In this document: in pieces, positions 9,018 to 18,245 of the stretch
Layout: every line of letters starts with the position of its first letter
Numbering within the stretch: the stretch's first letter is position 1
Source: CAYWYR01 sp964462685
GTDB taxonomy: Bacteria > Bacteroidota > Ignavibacteria > Kapaibacteriales > UBA2268
Reading direction: 5' to 3'
DNA: 64,000 nucleotides
NCBI GenBank assembly: GCA_964462685.1
Contig: CAYWYR010000010.1
Span: 1 to 64,000 of the forward strand
Made by a program: the position numbers and the translations under genes
The notes under the pieces: model-generated
Seen by the model: only the letters and a program-made list of their open reading frames with translations
Database searches by the model: none
Told to the model about the DNA's origin: nothing

Positions 9018-10253
9018 ATGATTAAAGAGCATCTTTTATTTTTACTGCTTGCGGTATTAATGTTTACAATTGCTTGCGGAAACAACGAACCCAGCGATAG
9101 GACAGAAAGCTATAACCAATCCAATAGTTTTGAAAATCAAAAAGAAAGTTCTTTCGAAAAAGCTAGCATACTTTTCGTGGATTCTCTGGTAGCGGAAACC
9201 AAGGCGGACGGCGGCAGTATGTTCCCGCCTGTACACAATAAAGGAAATATTTATATATTGGGTTCAGAAGGGCATGTTGTAAAATTCAGGCAGGCTGTAC
9301 CTGAATGGATATTTGAACCTGCGATATCCGATACATCTGACATAGTACCAATATCAAACCTTGTTTTATCAGAGATAGGTGAAGCATTCTATATAGATTC
9401 CGATCTTTACATCATTAAAATAGGTGCAGGTGGCGAGCTGATCTATAGAAACGATCTACTAATTGAGAATACTTCTGAAAATAATATAGACTCAAATACT
9501 ATAGGCGAGGCGACTCTCAGCATAAATAAGGAAACCTTGACCGCAAGTTTCGACAGCGGAATAATCATAAATATATCACAATCGGGAGAGGTTTTACAGG
9601 CAAAGTATTTTGATAGTAGCTTAGCCGAAGGGCATTCAGCCGACGGGGGATATATAGCTCTGGCACTTACCCAGAATGATTTTCTTTCTAGCGATGAGCT
9701 TGTGATTCTAGATGATAAACTGAACCAAATCAGGACCGTAACTGTAGAAAACGTCAGGCTTGTGCGCAACCCGGTAATCAGCGGTGGCAGAGTTTATCTG
9801 GCTGGCACTACCGATCTTGGTGACAACAGGTTCGGGATAATAGAATGCTATGATCTTGAAGGAAATAAAGTATGGAGCAAGCAGCTAAAGAATATGCCCC
9901 GATCGCTTTCAGTAGCTAGAGATTCCAGTATTTACATACCGTCTTATAGCTTTGGGCTTGGCACTTCTCTTAATTCCATCACCGCTTTGGACAGTAAAGG
10001 GGAAACTATCTGGAACAAATCCTATAAAATGGATATACTTTCCGCTCTTTATATTACCGACAATTATCTTACCTGCTACGCTAAGGATTTTCAGTCCGCC
10101 GGCATATACAGGTTCGATAGGCAAACCGGACAGATGCATGACTATGTATCGATAAGCGACAAGGGTAATTTCCATTACCGCCCGTCAATCGGCCCGCTTG
10201 GCGAGATATATCTATCTAGAATAGATTCGCTTTCTTATGGTTATGTCTTTTAA
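9018..10253 (+). CDS. lipoprotein with PQQ-like beta-propeller
   Basis: A 411-residue lipoprotein: hydrophobic leader ending in FTIAC (C20), low-complexity Ser/Asn linker to about residue 45, then repeated four-stranded blades. Typical blade phrases are GNIYILGSEGHVVKFR, GRVYLAGTTDLG, GNKVWSKQLKN, SIYIPSY and GETIWNKSYKM, as in PQQ-like WD/BamB-type propellers. Enzymatic PQQ binding is not indicated; the fold more probably acts as a scaffold. It is 15 bases after the FGE-like lipoprotein gene and probably cotranscribed with it, suggesting that both products work at the cell envelope together. The substrate or partner is unknown. Confidence 0.72.
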   Translation: MIKEHLLFLLLAVLMFTIACGNNEPSDRTESYNQSNSFENQKESSFEKASILFVDSLVAETKADGGSMFPPVHNKGNIYILGSEGHVVKFRQAVPEWIFEPAISDTSDIVPISNLVLSEIGEAFYIDSDLYIIKIGAGGELIYRNDLLIENTSENNIDSNTIGEATLSINKETLTASFDSGIIINISQSGEVLQAKYFDSSLAEGHSADGGYIALALTQNDFLSSDELVILDDKLNQIRTVTVENVRLVRNPVISGGRVYLAGTTDLGDNRFGIIECYDLEGNKVWSKQLKNMPRSLSVARDSSIYIPSYSFGLGTSLNSITALDSKGETIWNKSYKMDILSALYITDNYLTCYAKDFQSAGIYRFDRQTGQMHDYVSISDKGNFHYRPSIGPLGEIYLSRIDSLSYGYVF

Positions 10254-10382
10254 AGAAACTGCTTTTATAAACTCGATTAGTCATTCCTTTATCACAATAA
10301 CTATATAGCTTCGTTATACTCTGCAAGGGTTTGATTATTAGATTTAATCAGTCCGCCGCACAAAAACCATATATCAGAAGCA

Positions 10383-11867
10383 TTGTTAAAAAAAGTAGAT
10401 AGATATCTTCTTCGGCATATGATACTGCCCTTTCTTGGTGGTACCTTTACTGTGGTATTTCTGTTTTTGATGCAGCTTATCATGAATAAGCTGGATGAAT
10501 TGCTGGGGAAAGGGATCGACCCGATGGTTATCTTAGAAGTGATCGTTCTGAATATGTCGTGGATGCTTGTGCTGGCAGTGCCTATGGGTGTTCTTTTTGC
10601 AACGCTGATGGCGTTTGGGGGGATGAGCGCAACCTACGAGACAACAGTAATCAAAGCCAGTGGCGGTAGCCTGCTAAGGATGATGGCACCTGTAATGGTA
10701 ATCGGTTTTTTGCTTTTTATTGGTATGTACTGGTATAATGATGTAGTTCTGCCGGAGACCAATCACAGGGTTAACGTTCTACAGCGCGATATACAGCGAA
10801 CCAAACCGACCTTGCTTCTAGAGAAAGGAAAGTTCATCCAACAACTGGACGGATATACAATACTCTCCCGCGAACTTGATTCGGTTAGTGGGCAGATGTA
10901 CGGCGTTACTATATATGATAACCGCAGCAGTCTTGAAAAAAACGTGGTGTCGGCCGATTCGGGTTCGATAGCTTTTTCTAGTGATTACAGTAAATTGATT
11001 CTTGATCTCTATGATGGTGAAGTTCATCAGAGCCGTCTGGGGGATGTAGATAATTACCGTATCATTGATTTTGATAACTATCAGGTGATATCAAGACAAT
11101 CTGGCTTTTCTTTTAATAAAAGCGATGGCGAACTTGTTTCCAAGGGGCAGAGGGAAATGTCTATCGCCGAGATGAAAGAAGTAGTTGAAAGGTCGGAAAG
11201 TAGAATCGTTTATACAGATTCGCTGATCGACTCTGAGATCGACCGCCATCTCAACAACTATTTGTTCAAGTATAGGAATAGAGATTCTCTTACCGCAGAT
11301 ACCGATACCGTAGATGCGGATATTGCTGGTACTGATTCAGGAGATTTGACTGATGATGAGAAAGCGGAACCACCTGCCCAGCCTGCGCGAAGCATTACCT
11401 ATAAAGAGCGAATGGAGATTGAAAAATCTTACACCCCCAAGCAGAAAGATGCCATAGGTAAATATGAGCTGGAGATGAAAGAGATCGATAGCGAGCTATC
11501 AACTTTGAAATCACGTATCCGCTCTCGACTTAGCCAAAGAGAAGACCATGAAGAGGATAGAAGGCAGTATCTGGTAGAGATATACAAAAAATATTCTATC
11601 CCATTTGCGTGTTTTGTATTCGTAATGGTGGGGTGTCCACTAGGTATCAAGACCAAGGGCGGTAATTTCGGTACAAGTGCTGTTATCAGCCTCGGCTTTT
11701 ATGTACTTTTCTGGATATGCCTTATCGGCGGTGAAAAACTAGCCGACAGCGGTTTTTTAGAACCCTGGCTGGCAATGTGGTTATGCAATATAGTAGTTGG
11801 CCTTATGGGCTTGTTTCTTATGCTGAAGGTTAACAACGAGAATTTCACACTCTTCCGTAGAAATTAA
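10383..11867 (+). CDS. LptF/LptG family permease (YjgP/YjgQ)
   Basis: Starts at TTG and encodes 494 residues. LptF and LptG form the membrane part of the LptB2FG ABC transporter that extracts lipopolysaccharide from the inner membrane. The N-terminus LRHMILPFLGGTFTVVFLFLMQLI, the following membrane segments to about residue 125, the periplasmic jellyroll-like domain and the C-terminal three-helix membrane block (about 390-480, SIPFACFVFVMVGCPLGIKTK) match the family. An acidic, low-complexity insertion with a coiled-coil-like stretch (about 300-385) lengthens it compared with about 360 residues usual for E. coli LptF. Whether it is F or G cannot be decided here. The upstream lipoprotein genes are 130 bases away. 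Confidence 0.85.
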   Translation: MLKKVDRYLLRHMILPFLGGTFTVVFLFLMQLIMNKLDELLGKGIDPMVILEVIVLNMSWMLVLAVPMGVLFATLMAFGGMSATYETTVIKASGGSLLRMMAPVMVIGFLLFIGMYWYNDVVLPETNHRVNVLQRDIQRTKPTLLLEKGKFIQQLDGYTILSRELDSVSGQMYGVTIYDNRSSLEKNVVSADSGSIAFSSDYSKLILDLYDGEVHQSRLGDVDNYRIIDFDNYQVISRQSGFSFNKSDGELVSKGQREMSIAEMKEVVERSESRIVYTDSLIDSEIDRHLNNYLFKYRNRDSLTADTDTVDADIAGTDSGDLTDDEKAEPPAQPARSITYKERMEIEKSYTPKQKDAIGKYELEMKEIDSELSTLKSRIRSRLSQREDHEEDRRQYLVEIYKKYSIPFACFVFVMVGCPLGIKTKGGNFGTSAVISLGFYVLFWICLIGGEKLADSGFLEPWLAMWLCNIVVGLMGLFLMLKVNNENFTLFRRN

Positions 11868-11902
11868 TGAGAGTAGCTTACAGAGCTCTTCTTGATTTTA
11901 GA

Positions 11903-11910
11903 TAATTTTG
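11903..11910 (+). promoter_or_regulatory. possible -7 element (TAnnTTTG)
   Basis: TAATTTTG matches the -7 consensus and sits 36 bases before the ATG at 11947. No properly spaced -33 element is evident. Confidence 0.35.
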
Positions 11911-11946
11911 TGATACCTATATTCTCGCACAAAAAATACTTACCCC

Positions 11947-12654
11947 ATGAATGCACTACCAAGGCTCTCGATTCTAACTATTCTAATACTATCATTATTA
12001 ATAATTATGAAAGCACATCCGAACCACGAGCATCAAAACCCTGTCCATCAAAACCCTACCCATAATGATAAGGCTCTTCAAAATCTTCCATCCGATCGCA
12101 TATTGATGTTGGATGAACTAGCCGAAGCTATAGCCAGCACAGATAAGCCTAAGCTCACATTTATCTGCACCCATAACTCACGCAGAAGCCATTTCGCACA
12201 GATAGCAGCCAGAGAAGCGGCAATAAAAGAAGGCCTGGATATCGATACTTATTCCGGCGGTACCGAAGCTACTAAACTCAATACCAACGCCTACAACGCT
12301 TTGAAAGCAGCTGGTATCAATATAGAAAAAATGCCTGAGGAAGTAGAAACTGGAAATAATATCTATCTATATACCGATGCAAGCGGAATAGCCCATAAAC
12401 TTTACTCAAAAAAATTTACTGATGCGAACAATCCTCAGAAAGACTTTATAGCTGTTATGGTCTGTAGCGATGCGGATAACAATTGCCCTTACGTATCTGG
12501 TGCGAGTGACAGAATCTCACTACCTTTTGAGGACCCTAAAGTATCTGATGGTACGGGAAAAGAACCTGAGGTTTACCGAAACCGTTTCAACCAGATTTCC
12601 GAGCAGATGGAGTATGTTATAAGACGAGCGGCTCAGCTCAGAAAAACCAGATAA
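11947..12654 (+). CDS. exported low-molecular-weight phosphatase / arsenate-reductase-like protein
   Basis: A 235-residue member of the LMW protein-tyrosine-phosphatase/ArsC fold. The P-loop CTHNSRRS gives the CX5R nucleophile C74 and R80, and the general acid is D196 in LPFEDPK. Close Bacteroidota relatives are cytoplasmic proteins of about 200 residues that begin directly with the P-loop strand. Here there is an extra N-terminal hydrophobic segment (about 5-21) resembling a signal peptide or anchor, and a His-rich linker (23-40, HPNHEHQ...HQNPTHN). The additional cysteines around C173 and C180 are compatible with ArsC-like redox chemistry. Whether it is a phosphatase or arsenate reductase is not decided; no arsenic genes are nearby. 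Confidence 0.75.
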   Translation: MNALPRLSILTILILSLLIIMKAHPNHEHQNPVHQNPTHNDKALQNLPSDRILMLDELAEAIASTDKPKLTFICTHNSRRSHFAQIAAREAAIKEGLDIDTYSGGTEATKLNTNAYNALKAAGINIEKMPEEVETGNNIYLYTDASGIAHKLYSKKFTDANNPQKDFIAVMVCSDADNNCPYVSGASDRISLPFEDPKVSDGTGKEPEVYRNRFNQISEQMEYVIRRAAQLRKTR

Positions 12655-12680
12655 TTGCTTGGCAATTCGATCTAAAAAAT

Positions 12681-12716
12681 AAAGGGAACACTTGATTAAA
12701 AGTGTTCCCTCTTTTT
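12681..12716. terminator. bidirectional rho-independent terminator
   Basis: An 11-bp perfect stem (AGGGAACACTT with AAGTGTTCCCT) with a 6-base loop, followed by CTTTTT and preceded by an A-rich tract. It lies between the converging phosphatase-like and VWA genes and can serve both. Confidence 0.87.
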
Positions 12717-12733
12717 CTGCTATAAAGTTGGAA

Positions 12734-13876
12734 TTATACTCGCTTGATTACCAGTATGGTTTTCATCTCTTCCAGGATTTCCTTTAGTTCCTCTGTATCT
12801 CCTTCCATAAGCTCTGTAATGTATTCGTTCAGTAGGGTGTTCGCCATTTCATAACGCTCTTTCATAAGTTCCCTAGCCTCTTTAATAGTTTCCTCATCCG
12901 TTGCTGTAGCAACAGACATCTCAAGTGCTTGCATCTCTTTATCGAGTGTCATTAGTACGCATTCCTGTATTCCAGCAAGTGCCATATCCTGATTAGTATA
13001 TATCATTTCAGAAAGCATTGGTTGTCGAACCTCTTGATGAACAGATCCTGAAAGCAGTATATCTCTAATGGTACTTTTGAAGTCTGGCTCGCTCTGGGAG
13101 TTGAGTTCGATAAACTGACCGCCCCCGGCTTTTGTTACTTCCTCTAATTCGCTTCTTTCTTCAGACGGTAAGTCCAATCCTATTACGTTTACTATGATTT
13201 TTTCAGGCCCGTTGAAATATTTTTCAGCCATTTGAATCGGATTTCCTCCACAGGTCTCTTTACCGTCTGATAAAATCCAGATTACTTGCTCGCCCATGAT
13301 TCCTTCACCGTTCATCTGCTGTGCGGACATTTCTATAGCCGCTGCCAGTGGAGTCCAGCCCGTCGGCTTAAGATTTTTAAGTTTAGTTCTTATATCGTCT
13401 TTATTTGGCGTAGCCATAGGGAAAAGAACCTCTACACCAGCACATGATTCTGCCTTGCCAGCTTCATCATTATCGCCTTTATGGCCGAAAGCCAGAAGCC
13501 CGACCTGCACACTGCCACCCAGAGTTTCAACAAATTCATTCACAGCTTCTGTAGCATGGTTCAATTTCGTTTGGCTGCCGGCTTCTCCCGCCATTGAGCC
13601 TGAAACATCCATTGCAACCATAAGCCTGCTTACTGGGCCACCCATGCCGGACTGCCCGCCCATACCATTTGCGTTCATATCATCGGGAGATGCAAACTCG
13701 TATGTGCCCATTGCTACTTGCTCGGCATCTGTCAAGCATTTATCGAAATTACTAGCACCTACCGCATCCAGAAAAATAACGTTATCTGTATCAATCGAGT
13801 ACATATCTTCTGGTTCTTGCTCATCTCCGCATCCCACAAAAGCAATAGCCGCTATAATTAGATATATCAATTTCAT
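12734..13876 (-). CDS. VWA-domain lipoprotein
   Basis: A 380-residue lipoprotein with lipobox FVGC (C16), a Gly/Met-rich linker (about 67-82) and a von Willebrand A domain (about 84-275). The metal-ion-dependent adhesion site is complete: MDVSGSM gives D90, S92 and S94, followed by the threonine in PTGWTPLAAAI and the aspartate in WILSDGKETC. The VWA domain should bind Mg2+ and a protein ligand in the periplasm or on the cell surface. The C-terminal ~100 residues are highly charged and helical (about 290-380), probably coiled coil. No AAA+/MoxR gene is adjacent, so it does not belong to the usual aerotolerance cluster. Ligand unknown. Confidence 0.82.
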   Translation of the reverse strand: MKLIYLIIAAIAFVGCGDEQEPEDMYSIDTDNVIFLDAVGASNFDKCLTDAEQVAMGTYEFASPDDMNANGMGGQSGMGGPVSRLMVAMDVSGSMAGEAGSQTKLNHATEAVNEFVETLGGSVQVGLLAFGHKGDNDEAGKAESCAGVEVLFPMATPNKDDIRTKLKNLKPTGWTPLAAAIEMSAQQMNGEGIMGEQVIWILSDGKETCGGNPIQMAEKYFNGPEKIIVNVIGLDLPSEERSELEEVTKAGGGQFIELNSQSEPDFKSTIRDILLSGSVHQEVRQPMLSEMIYTNQDMALAGIQECVLMTLDKEMQALEMSVATATDEETIKEARELMKERYEMANTLLNEYITELMEGDTEELKEILEEMKTILVIKRV

Positions 13877-14004
13877 AAAACCCCTTTTTGTTTATTATCA
13901 ATAGTTATTCTTGCTCTAACTTAACGAAACACTTTACTATCTATTAGATATATTTAGTTACTGATATTATTTATTTACCTCAAACATAGATATTTTTCGG
14001 AAGT

Positions 14005-14634
14005 ATGAACATCGAAATCTTAAAAAATATTATAGCGGAGAGTGCCCTGCCAGGTGAGAGGGGTCATATTCTCATGACGCCCCGAACCCAGCACGGTATC
14101 GCTAGGCCTAGGAAGTCTGGCAAACTAAAACCTAAAAAGTCCGCCGTGATGTTGCTTCTTACAAGCGGAAGTGATGGCTTGGATGTAATTTTTACTCTTC
14201 GAAGCAGTAAACTACGGAGTCACTCAGGACAGATATCTTTCCCCGGTGGCAAAATCGATCACGGCGAAACGCCAGTAAAGGCTTCCAAAAGAGAGACCAG
14301 AGAGGAAATTGGCATACCTGAGAATGAGGTTGAGATCATCGGTGACCTTACTCATATCCATGTGCCGCCCAGTAACTCAGATATTTATCCTTTTGTAGGA
14401 TATACAGAGCGAAAACCTTTCATAAACAGCCCCGAAGAAGTGGAGGAATTGATTACCGCTCCTTTGAGATATGTAGCTGATCCGGCAAATATAAAAATGA
14501 TGGAAAGGGTTTTCGACGGAACGAAATATCAGGTACCGTATATAGATATACATCCTAAAGTGCCGCTATGGGGTGCTACAGGCATAATAATCGGGGAAAT
14601 GATGCAAATTATCTCAGACAGTGGAATTAAATAA
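14005..14634 (+). CDS. Nudix hydrolase, CoA-pyrophosphatase (NudL) type
   Basis: A 209-residue cytoplasmic enzyme with a canonical Nudix box: G82 of the SFPGGKIDHGE strand-loop, then RETREEIGI, matching GX5EX7REUXEEXGU. The preceding LRSSKLRSHSGQISFPGG (about 65-82) is the second signature that distinguishes the CoA-pyrophosphatase subgroup (UPF0035), which splits coenzyme A into 4'-phosphopantetheine and 3',5'-ADP. The length is normal for the family. The gene stands alone on the plus strand and converges on the DUF5777 gene with only seven bases between the stop codons. Confidence 0.87.
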   Translation: MNIEILKNIIAESALPGERGHILMTPRTQHGIARPRKSGKLKPKKSAVMLLLTSGSDGLDVIFTLRSSKLRSHSGQISFPGGKIDHGETPVKASKRETREEIGIPENEVEIIGDLTHIHVPPSNSDIYPFVGYTERKPFINSPEEVEELITAPLRYVADPANIKMMERVFDGTKYQVPYIDIHPKVPLWGATGIIIGEMMQIISDSGIK

Positions 14635-14641
14635 AACTATC

Positions 14642-15499
14642 TTATAGATTTCTAAGAATCTGAAATCCGAGATGCACGTTATCGAGCGACCAGGTATCGC
14701 TATTGAATGAAAGCGGCCTCGGGGCATTGTCGAAAATTCCGGCAAGGTGGATATTGGTATTGTTGGATACTATGAATTTGAAGAAATGACCGCCTACTTC
14801 CATTTCCAAACTCCCGGAATAAGTATCATATCCCTCGCTCCAGCCATTTATTACATGGCTACCTTCGGCATTTATACTCCATACGTCATCGATATAAAAC
14901 TGAGCATACCACCCTATATTTGCGGTTGTGATATTTTCGAACCAAAAAGGATTGGCATTATAAAGCCCGCTGCCGATAACTCCGAGACCGAGTGTCTTAT
15001 CGAAAAGCATTGTGTTCGCTATAAGCGATAGGTAAGCCTGCATGTGGCCGGCTGTAGTTAGGTCATTCTTTGCAAGATAAGCCCCGCCGGCGTTATACGC
15101 GAATGCTAGAGGAATATCATCGCTATCGATATTCAGAAAATTATGCTTTAATTCCAGATCATAGGTACCGAACTCATTTGTTCTGGCTATCTGAACGAGT
15201 ATATCGTCTGTAATGGCATATCCCAGCTTCATCCGCATCACTACGCTGCCGTCGATACCGTATAGCTCTTCCAGCCCGTCGGATGTTGGCTGTCTCCATC
15301 TATGCTGTATCCCGTATAGGAAATCCCCTTGTTGCAAAGTGGTAGCTGTAGGGAGATTAATGGCGTTGCTCGCACTGAAGGTAACAAGTTTTGGTACTGT
15401 CTGGCTCTCGGTATCTCTTTGCCAGCTCGACTGGCCGCTCAAGTCAGCTTGAAGTAAAATAATAGCCAGAGTAGTTAGGCAGTATAACAGGATGCGCAT
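14642..15499 (-). CDS. DUF5777-like beta-barrel protein
   Basis: A 285-residue exported protein with signal peptide (1-22) and a barrel-like sequence of alternating strands. The segment VTFSASNAINLPTATTLQQG (about 40-60) followed by FLYGIQHRWRQPT and GYAITDDILVQIART resembles DUF5777-family outer-membrane barrels of Bacteroidota. It is the last gene of a minus-strand set after the CX4CH lipoprotein and the YceI protein. These three families recur together, suggesting a shared envelope redox or lipid-like ligand function, but the biochemical role is not established. The family assignment is from recall of sequence patterns. Confidence 0.7.
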   Translation of the reverse strand: MRILLYCLTTLAIILLQADLSGQSSWQRDTESQTVPKLVTFSASNAINLPTATTLQQGDFLYGIQHRWRQPTSDGLEELYGIDGSVVMRMKLGYAITDDILVQIARTNEFGTYDLELKHNFLNIDSDDIPLAFAYNAGGAYLAKNDLTTAGHMQAYLSLIANTMLFDKTLGLGVIGSGLYNANPFWFENITTANIGWYAQFYIDDVWSINAEGSHVINGWSEGYDTYSGSLEMEVGGHFFKFIVSNNTNIHLAGIFDNAPRPLSFNSDTWSLDNVHLGFQILRNL

Positions 15500-15533
15500 G
15501 GGGACTGTTTTTGGTTTTGAAAGAGTCAGTGTT

Positions 15534-16097
15534 TCAATTTACTTTTTTCATATCGAATCTAATGACAAGCTCTACATCTTCATCCACTTCAGCACCCATA
15601 AAACTGGGTATCTCTATCTTATGCTCGTTCAGATTAACTATGAAGTCTGTATTTATTGATAAACCGCTACCTTTTTCAGCTATTGTAGCGGTGATTTTTT
15701 TCTTGCGAGACTCACCTTTTACCTCAAAAGTACCTTCAGCTATAACTTCATAGCCTTTTGATGTTTTCTTGGATGAAATGACAGTACCTTCGAATTTTGC
15801 AAAAGGCCATTTATCCGTAATTAGATAATCTTCCCGCATGTGGCTGTTACGCAGTCCGATACCAGTATCCAGATCGTTTAGATCTACTTCAAAATACATA
15901 TCAGCATTTTTATAATCTTTGTTTTTAGTCAGCAGGAAGCCGTCTATTTTCTGTGTAACACCTTCAAAATCACTCAGCGGGGCGTCAGAGATAAATGTTA
16001 CTAGATTCGCATCGGATTTATCTACATGATATTCCGCTGCAACAGAATAAAATAAAGATGATACAAACAGTGATATAGATAATATTATATGTCTCAT
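15534..16097 (-). CDS. YceI-family periplasmic lipocalin-like protein
   Basis: A 187-residue protein with a signal peptide (about 1-21) and the YceI beta-barrel pattern: AEYHVDKSDANLVTF at the start, DMYFEVDLNDLDTGIGLRNSHMRE in the middle (the conserved R/H-containing hairpin), FAKFEGTVISS, and the final GAEVDEDVELVIRFDMKK. YceI folds bind long-chain amphiphilic or isoprenoid-like molecules in the periplasm. It is the middle gene of the cytochrome-YceI-DUF5777 set, 16 bases after the cytochrome gene. Ligand not known for this member. Confidence 0.85.
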   Translation of the reverse strand: MRHIILSISLFVSSLFYSVAAEYHVDKSDANLVTFISDAPLSDFEGVTQKIDGFLLTKNKDYKNADMYFEVDLNDLDTGIGLRNSHMREDYLITDKWPFAKFEGTVISSKKTSKGYEVIAEGTFEVKGESRKKKITATIAEKGSGLSINTDFIVNLNEHKIEIPSFMGAEVDEDVELVIRFDMKKVN

Positions 16098-16112
16098 ATT
16101 TATATTTCTTAA

Positions 16113-16541
16113 TTAATTGGGGTTAGCGCCCAATCTGACCCATTTTTCAATAGAGTCGATTACAGGCGTAGGGTGAGGTTCAAAATCACTGTAGGGCGGT
16201 GGCATTACTGTACCGCCTCGGCCTTTCATTCTTCTGATAATTAGACTCTCATCTGTATCACCGGGTTTAATGTATTTCGTACCGACAAGTTTCATCGTTT
16301 CACCTTTTCTCAGATCAGGAGCCAGCCCGCCGCCGTTATGGCAGCCGCTGGTAGCACAGGTAGGGGTGAACACAGAATCCTGAATATAAGTCAGATTAGC
16401 CATAGGTGTTCTTGTAACTACCGTGGTATCAATAATAATATCGATTGGCGGCCTGTCAGCTTCGGTTATTATTCCGTCCTCACATGAGGTAAAGTATATC
16501 GCAAGCACAATTGAGAGTATCAGTAGTATTCTTTGTCTCAT
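16113..16541 (-). CDS. cytochrome-c-like lipoprotein with CX4CH motif
   Basis: A 142-residue lipoprotein (lipobox YFTSC, C20) with a planctomycete-type cytochrome c domain: TCATSGCHNGG gives C62, C67 and H68, a CX4CH spacing rather than CX2CH. A methionine in GTVMPPPYSD (about 115) is the likely second haem ligand. This pattern is frequent in PSCYT-like domains of Bacteroidota and Planctomycetes, where haem binding is predicted but seldom proven. It is the first gene of the minus-strand set with YceI and DUF5777 proteins, suggesting electron transfer at the envelope. Confidence 0.75.
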   Translation of the reverse strand: MRQRILLILSIVLAIYFTSCEDGIITEADRPPIDIIIDTTVVTRTPMANLTYIQDSVFTPTCATSGCHNGGGLAPDLRKGETMKLVGTKYIKPGDTDESLIIRRMKGRGGTVMPPPYSDFEPHPTPVIDSIEKWVRLGANPN

Positions 16542-16722
16542 ATCCTTGAAGTTAATATCATTTTATTGATACAAGTATAACACTATAATCTAGTATTTGT
16601 TAACACGTAAATAGTTGATCTATGTTGAAAAAGATGCATGAATAAATTGATACCAATCATGTGGAAAGTATATCGTTCACTTAGGATATAACAAATCCCA
16701 CAATTATTTCTTTCCAGTAATT

Positions 16723-18129
16723 ATGCCACTCACGAACAAAGCACACTTTACATTCGAGGATCTTTATACGATATTCGGAGCCGGTTCGATATTCAATATG
16801 GATAATGATGCTACCTTCACCGGTGTATGCACCGATACCAGATTAATAGAAGAAGGCAATATCTTTGTTGCACTCGAAGGTAAAACCGATGGGCACTCCT
16901 ATATTACTGAAGCAGTTGAAAAAGGGGCTAAGGCATTACTTATAAGTGCCCAAAAGCTAAAAGAAGGGCTGGAGATTCCTGATGATATCGGAGTTTTGAG
17001 TGCCAGAAGCACTCTTACGGCGCTTGGTGTATTAGGTAGATACCATCGCGATAGGTTTGACGTGCCGGTTATCGCGATCGCCGGTAGCAACGGAAAAACA
17101 TCTACCAAAGAAATGGTCGCTCATTTCCTTAAACCAGCGTTCAACATACTCAAAAGCGAAAAAAACTATAATAACAAAATAGGTGTACCCCTTACCCTGC
17201 TCCAACTTGAAGGAAAGCATACTGCTTGCGTTCTGGAATTAGGGACAAACCAGTTCGGGGAAATTCAGTTCCTTTCTGAGATATCAAACCCGACCCATGG
17301 GCTGATAACAAATATCGGTACGGAACATCTAGAAGAGTTCGGGGATCTGGATGGAGTAGAGATGGAGGAAACAGCCCTATTTGGCTGGCTAAGGCAGCAG
17401 AACGGCCATTGCTATATAAACGTTTCCGATAGCAGGCTTGATAAATACGCTGACCACATGGAAAAAGTAGTAGCTTACTCCTATAACGGTGAAGAAGCTC
17501 ATATCGAAGGTAATATCTCAAAAGACAAGACAAACCCTGAACATCAAATAATAACTCTTAAAAAAGAGAACGCCAAATTCGCGGTAAACTTGCCTTTTAG
17601 CGGAAAAGCCAACGCGATGAACGCTATAGCCGGTATAGCTGTGGCGATGAGTTTTGAAATATCAAACGATAAAATCACGGAGTCTGCCAAGAATCTGACG
17701 CTCCCGACCTATGACGAGGGATATGGTAGAATGTATATTTCGGAGATAAATGGCCGGACTATAATCAACGATACTTATAACTCGAATTCAGATTCGGCAC
17801 TTATCGCACTTGACGAGCTACAGTCTATAGAAAACCGCGACAATAAAATTGCTGTATTAGGTGATATGAAAGAGCTAGGTGAAGCCTCATCCGCTGAACA
17901 CCTTAAGATAATTGAGAAAGCTGTTTCAATAGCTGATAAGATAATACTTATCGGCCCGGAATTCAGAAAAGCTTTGGATACATCAGGATACTCAAATGAA
18001 AAGATCACGGTTTTCCAAGACGTAAATGTTGCTGTAACTACTTTGAGTGAGCTTCCTGTAGGTTCCGCTGTACTTTATAAAGGCTCCAGAAGCATGAATA
18101 TTGAAAGACTTGTTCCTAAAAACCTATGA
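16723..18129 (+). CDS. murF: UDP-N-acetylmuramoyl-tripeptide--D-alanyl-D-alanine ligase MurF
   Basis: A 468-residue cytoplasmic Mur ligase, the last amide-bond-forming step of peptidoglycan precursor synthesis (addition of D-Ala-D-Ala). The three domains are visible: UDP-binding (1-105, with GVCTDTRLIEEGNIFVALEG), ATPase (about 106-320, P-loop IAGSNGKTSTKEM; ELGTNQFGEI and TNIGTEHLE), and C-terminal (about 330-468, IINDTYNSNSDSALIALD and LGDMKELGE). Length is typical. It stands alone rather than in a dcw cluster. The C-terminal VLYKGSRSMNIERLV matches the family end. Confidence 0.95.
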   Translation: MPLTNKAHFTFEDLYTIFGAGSIFNMDNDATFTGVCTDTRLIEEGNIFVALEGKTDGHSYITEAVEKGAKALLISAQKLKEGLEIPDDIGVLSARSTLTALGVLGRYHRDRFDVPVIAIAGSNGKTSTKEMVAHFLKPAFNILKSEKNYNNKIGVPLTLLQLEGKHTACVLELGTNQFGEIQFLSEISNPTHGLITNIGTEHLEEFGDLDGVEMEETALFGWLRQQNGHCYINVSDSRLDKYADHMEKVVAYSYNGEEAHIEGNISKDKTNPEHQIITLKKENAKFAVNLPFSGKANAMNAIAGIAVAMSFEISNDKITESAKNLTLPTYDEGYGRMYISEINGRTIINDTYNSNSDSALIALDELQSIENRDNKIAVLGDMKELGEASSAEHLKIIEKAVSIADKIILIGPEFRKALDTSGYSNEKITVFQDVNVAVTTLSELPVGSAVLYKGSRSMNIERLVPKNL

Positions 18130-18245
18130 CACGCTGAAAAATAACAGTCAGACATTTATTAAAAAACGACCTACTTTTTTGTTATTATCAACGATTAAAT
18201 TATATTACATAGACATACGATTGCCAAAGATGCCCATAGTACTTC

